Origin: Apoderus coryli | Lineage: Eukaryota > Arthropoda > Insecta > Coleoptera > Attelabidae | NCBI GenBank assembly: GCA_911728435.2 | Contig: OU452202.1 | Coordinates: forward strand, 5,807,135 to 5,871,134 | Length of the DNA: 64,000 bases | Direction: 5' to 3' | Shown here: positions 20,514-32,500 of the stretch, one piece after another | How the letters are laid out: each line of letters starts with the position of its first letter | How positions within the stretch are numbered: the stretch's first letter is position 1 | The notes under the pieces: generated by a model | Databases searched by the model: none | The model's input: the letters and a program-made list of their open reading frames with translations, nothing else | What the model was told of the DNA's origin: nothing | Translations under genes and position numbers: made by a program

Positions 20514-23500
20514 CTGCAATATAATTATTTCTAGTTAATTCTTCACATTTTCATTACAAGGCACCATTTTATATAATGTGTATCTTGCCACAGACAGCAT
20601 TACAATGTACTACATTTTCAAATTATAATTGAACATAATATAATAAAGTCTTAGAAAAATATAATTACGGTGTTTCATTTGAAATAAGCAAGTTGACCTT
20701 CCAGTATAATCAGAACTGACCATTGAGGTGGGGGGAGACGCTCTAACGTGGCCAAAAGCGGGTACAGGTACACCATATTGGTATACGATATCTATCATTT
20801 GTCGTGCTTTCAAGTTTATAGTGTTATTTAAGAGTATTTTACAATTTTACTTAAGTTTTTCGTGTTTTTTTGGACGGTTATTTGACAATATACTATAATG
20901 GTGTCCTGTGCTGTGCGTAGTTGCAGTAGTAGAAGTGAAATCGACCAGAAAATATCAGGAATAACGTTTCATAGGTATGTACCAAATATTGTAAACATTG
21001 TACATGGACGTATTTAGGGTTTTTTTAGGCGAACTTATTAAAACACATTATTATAGGAGTCTGGTAGCATTCTCTTTCTGCACTGAACAATTGATACGTG
21101 CATTGTAGTTTATTTTTTTTTTACAAATTCTTTTACTTGATTTCTACTCTCAAACTCTCTACGTTTTCATCACTTTCTAGCAAAAAAGACCCCTAAATGT
21201 GTGTTAAAAACATATTCTGGTTTTTAGATTTCCTAAAGATCCTGCTCGTAGACATATCTGGACAGAATATGTGTCTCGAATTAGTTGGATACCAACAAGA
21301 AATGTACACAAATATAATTTATCCAGATCATGATTATCTTCCTGGACCATTTTCTGAATTTTCGAAATTCATTATTGTTTATATTGCTGGATTTGTTGTT
21401 TTTAGTTTAAAGAAGCAAATTATTTGCAGAGAATGTCGAGATGCATTAATAAGTGTTATTCTTTTATTAAAATGAAGGCAAAAAAAGGATTTACAAATTC
21501 CTTCAAAAGATGTTTTAGACGTTTGCTTCCAATCCGAAAAGATCATAAAAAATCATGTAGTAGCTACTAATGAAAAGTTGTCCGCAGGATTCATAATAAA
21601 CCTTGTTTTAAAGGAATTTGTAAATAGTAATATTTTTCCTAATTTAGTTGTGCACGGTTTTGATCAAATCAGTGTTTGATAACCATATTCATTTACTGAT
21701 CAAATCTATTGCGACTAAATATGTTAATACCAGGATGTTTTATTTAAGTAAAAATAAAGTGGATAAGCATAGCGCAACATTTAAATAAAATTGTTTTGTT
21801 TAAGGGGTATTAATAAATAATTTATAAAGTACTAACGTCTTTTATTCCTGGATTTAGGTATCAAATATCAATAATTACCTATATTTAAGTATTTTGTACA
21901 CTGCTTAACATTTCAAAATAAAGTATAAACCCAAGCTGCAAATTAAAAGTAAAAACGTCAACAAAAATAGTTAATGCGGCTCTGGAGAATCCGCCATATT
22001 GGTATACGATTACGCCCCACCCAATGCACCCGTTTGTGTACAATGTAAAATAATGCTTATAGCGACTCCTTATATCTCAATGGAAGTGACACACATTTCG
22101 GAATATTATATACTGATAGATTTAAATGACAATCAACCACCAATTACCCTGTATGTTAAACTTTATATAGAAATTTAACATTGGTATTAGGGTCAGAATT
22201 CAAAAATCTATACTGTCCTAATAAATTTTCTCTTCTTACACTATATTCCCTATTCTTGGTTGTAAATAACTTGCGGAACAGTCTTAGCGTTCAGGTTAAG
22301 AACCTGCTTTATAACAAACCTTATTTCAAATTGAAAGATTAACGATTTTGAAAAGAAAACAAAACATGGAATTCTAATAATACATTATTGGAGGCTACAA
22401 GAATAGGCTTAATTAGGAGAAGGATGTAAACATTTACTACCGTAATGTCGCAATAACAACCGTATCTCTACAACTAAATAAAATACGTTGTAGAATTAAT
22501 GTCCATAAATTAGTCTAATAAATCAATTTTTATACCATAATATATACCTTTTCAGGTGTGCTGTTTTCTTTATTTTCTGTCCCACCATTAACCAAAGGAG
22601 ATTCTCCAGTATTCTCTGTGGTATCAATTTGAACTTGTTCACTACCTGCATCTGATGTAGTTTCCTCTCTAGCTCCAATAGGTAGAGGGAGGTAACATCG
22701 TGCCCACGTTACTTTTGTTGTTGACAGTGATATTCTTTGGAATTCGGAGAATGAATGTAAATAAAGGGCCTCGGCTGATTTTGTGAATACTAGCGAGGAT
22801 ATTCCACTAAAAACAAAACAATATAATGTACAACATTGCATTGCTAAGAATCAATTTCTTCAAGTATGTCAATATGAACTACTGAACTTCATACAACCCC
22901 TGAAAATTGCCCCAACTAAGATTATTATCCACAATGTATACAAGTTAAGCCGGAATAAAAGTGCAAGCATGGAGAAAAGCGAGTTCCACGTTGTCATCAA
23001 GTGCCTCACCAAGCAGTAAGATATTATCGGTTTATTGCGACTCTTGTCTTGGCAATACTATGTAAGTGGCATAAACTCTTCAAGGAAGCCAAACATTGAC
23101 TTGATGGTGACCTGCGGCAAAGGGCCTTTTCGAAGTAACCACTGCGGGAAACGTCGATAAACTTGGAAAAATTAAGACAATACAATGCCTGCTGAAAAAA
23201 ATTAGCAATGCGCAGGACGGGTGCCGAAAATGCTCACGCTGAACAAGAAGCATCCATGAGTTGCGCATTGTAGCTATCGAGTGGGAACCAAAAAGAAGAG
23301 TCGGGGAGGATTGATGAAGATTGGAGTCACAGCAGAACTACATGCAGTTCAAAGAAATGCAAGGTGACCCTTGTCTGCTGCAAAGCTCATGACCACTAAT
23401 TTCTTCGGGAATACATAGGGAATCCATCTGATCTGAAGAAGGGACATGGAAAAGTGTGCTGAAAAGTCGAAGAACATAATTTTAACCTATATTCAATTTT

Positions 23501-26500
23501 GTATGGCATAAACAATTTAAATGAACGATCTGATAAATGTATTAGGATTTACAAATTAACTTACTTGATATCTTCTCTTTTTATACCTGCTGCGTTTAAC
23601 TGTCTTTTTAGATCTGGAATGCTTAAAACTAGAAAATCACCCATATTTGTAAGGCACAATAAGTCAACTTCGGAATGTTTAGTACCGTCATCTGAAGTAC
23701 ACGAAAATGTCGCAAATGCCATCCTCCTTATTCGAGCACCTGAAAAAAAATGTACATTTCAAGGACAATAATTAATCTTGGAGAACAAAGGCGATTGCAC
23801 TAATAATTAGTTTCATCAATAGATGAAGATGAATGCTACTAATGAATTAGAATTAAACAAACTGAAGTAAACAATTGAGAGTTCAAAGGAAGCTGTTGAA
23901 AACCTGTCGCGGACTGAGCCGATATGATTTCCAGAATTTGACAGTTCAGAAGAATATATTTTTCTATAAAATGTTTATATTAATTTATACAAAATCGGAT
24001 CGATTGCTCTGAGCTCTTATTAATAGAAATGTACCAAAACTAGGAGCCCGTACTATAAGGTTGCCCTATGTAATGTGTAGTAATTTTAACATGATTTCTT
24101 CTGATGTGCCTTTTTTGTTTGCTCGACGAGACACTCATGCGAGCTCCTCGGACTAGTTTTATTTTGTAGTTTTTCGTTTAGAAATTAATTGTTGAAAAAT
24201 TGTAAAGCAAATTTAGCTTAACACTGTTTTGTCGATTTTGTTACATTTTTTAAATATGTTGATTTGTTGATCCTATCATTTAATATTTTTTATTACTGTA
24301 GGTATAAAATTATAACAAAGTTCTATAATTTTGCTCTTTATAGGGAGAATTTTGTTGATCAATTATTATAACTACATAATTAAATATTTTTTTTACCTTC
24401 GTGTGCTGTTAGTTTATATTTACAATACGGTTTAAGGGATGGTAATGTGAATATTTTAAATTGTTCTTCTGAAGCTATTATAACTCTATGTGGTTGGGTT
24501 GTATCTGGCAGTGGTGCAATACCCTTCTCTACCTCTAATGGTTCGGGAAGAGGTTTATTCGATCCATCTAATACTGCTATTGCTGAAAATCAAAGTTTAA
24601 AGGAAGATCAAGTAACTACAATGAGAAATTGATGTGTTGAACAAGTTTTTAAACTCACGGAATATCCGAAATATAACATACAAGGCAAAATTAAACTGTA
24701 TTTAGTTAACAGAAAACTCAAAGTATATTTCTATACAACCTCAGTTGCAGTACTCGAGGCAATAGTTAAACCATAAAAATATTAATTCATGTCATGAATA
24801 TAGGATACATTTCTTGCATCTCTATTAATGAAAGAAAGTTGATATATTGAGCATCCGCGTCAAATTAAATGTATCCGTTTGGTGGGCAGTTTTATTTATA
24901 ATAAATTCGTCACGTCAAATACTAATACTTTCTTTTTTTTTATACATTTCGCACAATTGTTTGGCAATTTGGCATATTTTATCAAAATTGTGGTGAAATT
25001 TCCAAAAAAAGTCTGGCAGCGAAGCACAGCATGTTGGAACTGGCAAGTTAGTATATTGTTTAGAAAAGTAATGACATTAGTTTCATGAAAAAATTGACGA
25101 TTTGGGAACTATTATAAAAATGTTCCCCTTCAAAGGAGCCTCAACAAAAATAGCCAACGACCTGCTTTGAATATTTAAAAGTATGTAAAAGCACATGGCA
25201 TATTTTACACTTTTGGCTTTGGAGATCTACACCCCCTGGAACTCGTTTTGGTTGAAGATTAGAATGAATAAAAGCTATCACGTTTTATTATCTTTATAGC
25301 CTAGAGCAGAGAACAAATTTAGTCTCAACGAAGTATGAAATAGAGATGTTTTAAAACTAGATTCCGCTGAATTTAAGTATGTACAAGCACCAACTTACCT
25401 ATTACAGGAGCTCTGTGTTTAAGTTGAATCTCTTTGGCTAACTGACACGTGACATCATCGGTGTCACGTTTGGACACGGAAGGCACCATAATTGTAAACG
25501 CGTATACTGTACCGTTGTTCGTCCCAGCCCATAGTGTTGGATTTGTATTATGTACTATAAGCAAGTAAAAATACCAAGTATTACATAAATGTACTAATGA
25601 AACTATTATAGGCGACGAATGACTGATAAATTGACCGATTTTTATAATATATCTGAATGTTCAATGTAATACTTGCCATTTATCAAAAAAGTTCTAGCGA
25701 AATATAAACATCTAACAAATGATCCCATTGAATCATCTACCGCTCTTGCCTCAATTTGTCGTTCTACTGGTTTCGCATCCAATGGACTGGTATCACCTTC
25801 AGGGGAACCTGGTAGTTTTCTTGTTGGAGGGGAGTTAACTGTAGTCTATATTCAAAAAAAGAAATATTTGTAAACACATCTAGTATGTTATAGAATGATT
25901 TCCTACCTGTTGTTTTTCTTTATTTGTTTGTCCCCGTTGTGATCGTCCTTTTCTTAATCGTCTAAATGATTCTCTAAGTGATTTCTTAAATGATTTCCTA
26001 CGTGATATGGGAGCATCTCCAGAGCCCGTTAAATCTAAAATTATGAAAGTAAAATATTAAAAAAATTAAATAAAATAGAAGCTCCAAAGTGATTTAAGGC
26101 CGTTCACAAGTAAAGTTTGGATTAGTAATTTGATTACTGTGTAAAGTTAATAATTACATGTATACAAAAAAAGTTTCTATAAATTCTTACCGTTGGGATT
26201 GAGCGTACATTTCACCATTACCGGTTTATTTTTGAGGTAGTCTAGTAAAGCAAGACCATGTGCAGTTCCAGCTGCCACCAGACCCCAATCAGCTTGTAAA
26301 ACACAACACGTAACTGCTGCAGGTGGATGTAATTGTAATAAAGATGTGGCTTGGAATCCTCTTGTTTGGTGAATGTTGCCTAAAACAATGCCTTAGATAA
26401 CCCAAAAAACACAAAAAATATTAGGAAATGGAAAGATGTTTCACGAATTCTCATTTTGGTCTATTACAAATTAAGATTGATGGGTTCAAACTCCATATTT

Positions 26501-29500
26501 CTGTATAAATTGAAATATATTTTAAAGTTACCGATGATTAGATTTTATCTCGAAACATGTTTGGCAACAAAGTTTGAAATATTGAAAAACACGGTTTACC
26601 ACTTCACCAAACACTGTTTTGTTTTTGACGTGCGTTTGGCTAACACTGTTAGCATCCTCAGGACAGTTTCAATTCTCTCCATGATGTGACGTGGGTCGAT
26701 ATTTAAAAAAAAGGGTTTTGGTGCAGTGGTAAAACGGGTTTATCAATAGACGATTTAGGTGACTTATATAGTCCGTTCTATGTCGCCTGTTGGAATATAT
26801 AGAATGGACAGCAAAGAGCTATGTATGTTTAATAACGGTTGTTTTTAAATGTGGAATGAATCGGTTGCCCACTCTACACTCCTTTGTCATCGATGGTTTT
26901 ACTGCGTTAGGAATTGAATCTGGAAATTTCTTTTTAATACTTTTGGATTTTTAAAGTATAGGGTGTTTTTTTAGAGGCGGAGAACTTTAACTTGGCAACA
27001 CTGTTTTCTGTGACGGGCCGATTTGGCGATTCTTGTTTGTTTTGAGGTTAGTTTGGTTTGCCAATTCATCATGAATAGACTCATGCCGGAACAACGTCTG
27101 TAAATTGTTCAAATTTCGGAAAACACGGTTCAATTCGAGAAACAATCGGGCGTTACGTGAGTTTTATGGTGCTAATAATCGTCCTTCAGAGCGATTAATT
27201 CGAGAAATTAAGGCTCGTTTTCGTAATACGTTTACACTAATCGATAATACGCATCCCGTAAGACGTCGTACAGTGCGTACACAGCAATTGCTGATGTGCA
27301 GCGTAGTGTTGATGATGATCCAAATGTGTCAAATCGTCGTCATGCTCAAACTTGTGTCAATACACTGTATGGAAAATTTTGCGTAAAGATCTTGGTTTAC
27401 GACGACGATTCAACTTGTGTAGGAATTGAAGCTACACTATCATCTTTCGCGCCGTATATTTGGTGAATGGGCCGAAGAAAACATTGCAATCGATCCACAA
27501 TTTCATCGAAAAATTTTGTTCAGTGAGCACACTTTTGGTTAAATGGTTATGTCAACAAACAGAATTGCCGATTTTGGAACGATGATAATCCACAAGCTTT
27601 TGTTGAAATATCATTACATCCAGAAAAAGTACCCGCGTGGTGCGCTTTATGGTCCGGTGGAATTATTAGTCCCGTTATGTCTTCAAAAATGCTGATGGTC
27701 AGAACGTTACAATCAACGGTGCCTCAACTGGCAGGCAGTAATGTTGACGGCACCATATTTGACTAACGATAAATTTCATGAAATGGACCTGTCAACTGGC
27801 TACCTCGTTAAGGCGATTTGACGCCGTTAGATTATTTTGTTTGGGGATATGTAAAGTCGCATGTCTACGTCGATAAACCAGAAACAATTGACCATTTGGA
27901 AGCCAACATTCGACGAGTTATTGCCGACATACAGCCTGCTTTACTGCAAAGAGTGTGTGAAAATTGGATCTCCAGATTACGCCATGTACGCGCCAGCCGC
28001 GGCGCCGACATGCCCGAAATCATTTTCAAACGTTAATGCCAAAAAATGATCTTTCAATTAAAAACATTTTATTGTGTTTTATTTCAATTTAGAGTCCTCC
28101 GCCTATAAAAAAAAAAACACTTTATGACTCATAAGATTTCTAAAATAACTAATCATAAGAATTTTTTAATAAAACAAAGTTTTAATTTTTGGGCTTTCTT
28201 GATTTTGGCGGCTAAAAGTCCCATAAATATGAGGCTTCGTCGGCGTTCCTAAGTCGATATGAATAATTAGTTACATGTCGTTAAACATTCATAGTCTTCA
28301 TATACAGCATATTGAGAAAATATAGAGATCTTAAAGTATCTTATTATAGAGTTATAGATATATCACATGCAAAAATCACTCAAACAAATATAGTTACCGA
28401 TTTTTGGAGCAAGCTGACTGTGACCTTTCCATACAAAGCCATCTCTATCATTCACGATATTCATTGAAGTTACCTTCAATGGTCCATCTAATACTTCTGT
28501 ATCAAATTTCGCAATGACAACTTGTCCTGCAGTACCACCTACTACAAGGGTACCAGAAAGCGGACAAAGTACTACATTTTTAACTCCCAGCCTAGGATCG
28601 TCTGAGTAAGGATCAAAAACACCAGTTTTTCGAAAAGGTGGCCATTCCTCTTCCAAGTCTTCGGGGTCGGGCTGAACGTCTTCAGCTAAACAAATAATAA
28701 TAACAGTCATTGTCAGTACGACAACGGAATTCAGTCAATTTGTAACAATTCCATGTGAATGACAAATCACTATTAGCTATAGCCGGACAAGAAGTCCATT
28801 TGTTACACTTGGTAGTGGACCGTTATAGTGAATTATCAATCATACAGCATATGACCTGACGTTAACACATTAACTAACCTTCAATTCCATCTCCAGTGAA
28901 AAATTGAGCTGTTCCAAACTTGTAGATTGGTGTCAATGTAACTCCTCCAGCATCCCAAAACCGAACAGTACCATCTTCATGACCCGTTAATAACAACTCT
29001 CGCCTTGGTGTCATACCTTTTGCACACAACAATTTACCACCATCTATTGGCCAGGATCGATTTGAGTACAAATGTGCCGTTTGAGCTTTACCAGCATCTT
29101 TGAGGTGTTCCCAGAGTTCTTCAGGTACTCCTATAAATAAAAACAATAGGTGGTTGAAAGTTTTTTTATGATTGAAGTTTTAACATCTTAACTATTATGT
29201 TTTTGGCGACATCTAGTGTGAGCAGGCAATATGCCCGGTGAAACACTGTTCACAAACGATGGCCGGACGAGAAGCAACAACTCCATCATATCCTATTGTC
29301 AACGACAACAACAATAAAGATGCGCCTGAATGGCTTTATTAATAAATTGCTAACAAGCCATTCATTTTAACTATTGTTAAAAAATGTATGAGAACCGAAG
29401 TTAGGCGTAAGATTTCAAGGTGTTTGATCATATACATATCGGACGTATAAGCAATTTTGTACGCTTTCTAGTTTGTCATAGGGTTCATATTTCAGCCACC

Positions 29501-32500
29501 TCTGGCTTAACCCAGGCCTTTCCAAAGAAGTAGTTTCAAGGGCCACTACCTTTCAGTGCGCCGCATCTCAAGTAAGCCTGCTTTTGAAGCAATACAAGAA
29601 AAGAAAAACACTGTCTTCAACTGGTGCACATGCATATTTAATTAATATTTTTGCGAACCATGTAAATTTCCAAAACATAAAATAGCCTAGCGATCTGCGG
29701 GTCCCGTGTTGGATAGACCTGGTTTAACATAAATTTACGCTCTATTTCATGAACCGTTTCACAGAATAAATTGAACGTCGACTTCTTTTATGACATGTGA
29801 CTAAAATCAACAGTCTTGTTCCACCTTCCTAGGATTTTGGATATACAGGGTGAGTCACGAGGAACTGTACATACTTCTACGATAAGTAGAGGCACGTTAG
29901 GGGATTATCAAATGACCATTGGATATGGATGTTCACCAAAACAATGTTTCGTCATATCTTTTCAATGATTAAGTCGATTTATCTCATTTTTTTATAAAAG
30001 TGTGTATTGGTGTCTGGCAACTGACATATTCAGAATTGAAAAAAAATCCAGGTCCGTCTTCGAGAAAATTTGTGGGACTGCTTCATATTCAACACTTCAC
30101 CCTGTATATGATTTTTCAAAAATCTGATATAATTTTTTCAGAGGGCATAAATAGACAGTTAGACCTGGGTATTTGAATTTTTTGTTACACTCACCTCACA
30201 TTTCCAATTAAAGATTCATTTTAGAGCCAAATTGAAAATTGGCAATAATGAAGTTTCTTACTGTAGAATAATGTTTAGTTATTAAAAAGAAATCTTCAAA
30301 ATAAACAGAAACGACACTCACTGTGCTCCAGTATGGTAAATACCATAATTTTAATTGATTTACAGGGCCGGATTTAAAAATCTGGCATATCTAGTTCATC
30401 CCAATAATTCACCCTGTATGTAACTTTTTCCACCCGTAATAGACAGAAAACAGATAAAAAATGTTTGTAATAACCGAGTTTTCTTATTTGTTTGAGGAAA
30501 ACTCATGTGTCTAATTATTTTAATCGGAATGAAACGAACAAGCCAGGGAAATGCTTATTCATAAATTAAGAAATAAAATAAAAAACAATAACCAAACAAT
30601 AAAACAGTTTTAACAATGTGGAACAAAGTAAAAATCAATTTATCAAACATTAGGATTATAAAACACAACAGCTCATTAACGCAGAATTATTCACTGTTGC
30701 AATATTATCAGAAATGACCCACTGACAATTAGAAAATCCATTACACATTTAAACATTCGTCAAGAAAAGTGTATTAAGGCAGATGGATTTCATTTTGAAC
30801 ATCTTTTGTAATCGTAATGTTTATTAAATTGTTTTTTACTGTGTTCCACATTGTTAAAGCTGTTTTATTGTTTGGTTATTGTTTTTTATTTTATCTCTTA
30901 ATTTATGAATACACATTTCCCTGGCTTTTTCATTTCATTCCGATTAAAATAATTAGACACATGAGTTTTCCTCAAACAAATAAGAAAACTGGGTTATTAC
31001 AAACATTTTTTATCTGTTTTCTGTCTATTACGGGGGAAAAAGTTACATACAGGGTGAATTATTGAAATGAACCAGATATCCCAGATTTTTAAATCCGGCC
31101 CTGTAAATCAATTCAAATTATGATATTTACCATACTGGAGCACAGTGTGTGTCGTTTCTGTCTATTTTGAAGATTTCTTTTTAATAACTAAACATTATTA
31201 TACAGTAAGATACTTCATTATTGCCAATTTTCAATTTGGCTTTAAAATGAATCTTTAATTGGAAATGTGTGGTGAGTGTAACAAAAAATTCAAATACCCA
31301 GGCCTAACTGTCTATTTATGCCCTCTGAAAAAATTATATCAGATTTTTGAAAAATCATATACAAGGTGAAGTGTTCAATATGAAGCGGTCCCACAAATTT
31401 TCTCGAAGACGGACCCGGATTTTCTCAATTCTGAATATGTCAGTTAGTTGCCAGGCACCAATACATACTTTTATAAAAAAATGAGATAAATCGACTGAAT
31501 CATTGAAAAGATATGACGAAACATTGTTTTGGTGAAGATCCATACTTCACCCTGTATATTAATAACGAAAACAAGGAGACAGTTTTTAATGGTCATTTGT
31601 TGATCCCCTAATGGGCCTCTACTTATTGTAGAAGTATGTACAGTTCCTTGTGACTCACCCTGTATAATGGAGTATTCTGCGTGGAATTCTTTGCAATCGT
31701 TAGAACACGATAAAATTCGGAAAATGTATTCCGTTTTATATCGATACCGTTAAGGCATGTTATGGAAACAGTTTTAACGTTGATATCTCCTACACCTAAT
31801 TTAACTAGGACCAATGGTCATTCCGCATGGCATACAAACAGAGTTGCTTGAACGTTTATATTTCTTCTTTATTAATACTAATACTTAACTAGTTTTTCTC
31901 GTGCATACATAGTTTTTCATATTAATAATTTCAAATTACCTGAGACATAATGAGTACAAGTAACAGCTGACGAATGAATAGCAACCAAATACGGTAAACT
32001 GATCATTTTCCATCCATCACTCTTCAAATCAATTGCCACTATTTCCTCTTCTGCTAATACAACCAATACTTCAGGCTCACCCCTGTTTGCACCATTTACA
32101 GCTGCATTTTCATTATTTTCCAGTTCAAGCTCGTCTTCATCAGAGTTGGAATCCACCAAAATAAAATCGATCACCTTGAAAAATTCAAACATAGTTGTAT
32201 TGTATTTATAAAAAAATATTATAGTCTTTTGTGTACGAAACATAACATGTCCCCTTTAGGAATAAAAATGAAAATAAAGTAATAATTGCAATATAAATTA
32301 TAATAGTCAGCTGTCAGAAACATAAAGCTACAAAAGCATAGCATATGAGTTTTAAAGTTGTATGCTAAGGAAATAATAGTTGTATCGAAAGGCTTAAATA
32401 AAACAATATAAATTAGGTTCAGAAACAAGCATTTTAACGTATTTAGCCTAAACGATCATATACAGGGTACTTCATAAGTAATCTAAATATTCAAGGAAGA

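Larger units (their letters stand above)
20721..22026 (+). mobile_element. P-element-like (THAP) transposon relic
   Basis: Possible ends CATTGAGGTGGGG (left) and CCCCACCCAATG (right) are imperfect inverted repeats, and the 17-bp motif 'ccatattggtatacgat' occurs near both (20772, 21993). Inside are a THAP domain and the C-terminal part of a P/THAP9-type transposase. The catalytic middle is missing. It lies in the last lgl intron, antisense to lgl. No 8-bp target duplication was identified, so the exact borders are uncertain. Confidence 0.65.

Noticed and set aside
20610..20813. 67-codon minus-strand ORF near lgl
   Set aside because: It covers the P-element terminus on the opposite strand and has no domain or splice sites fitting lgl.
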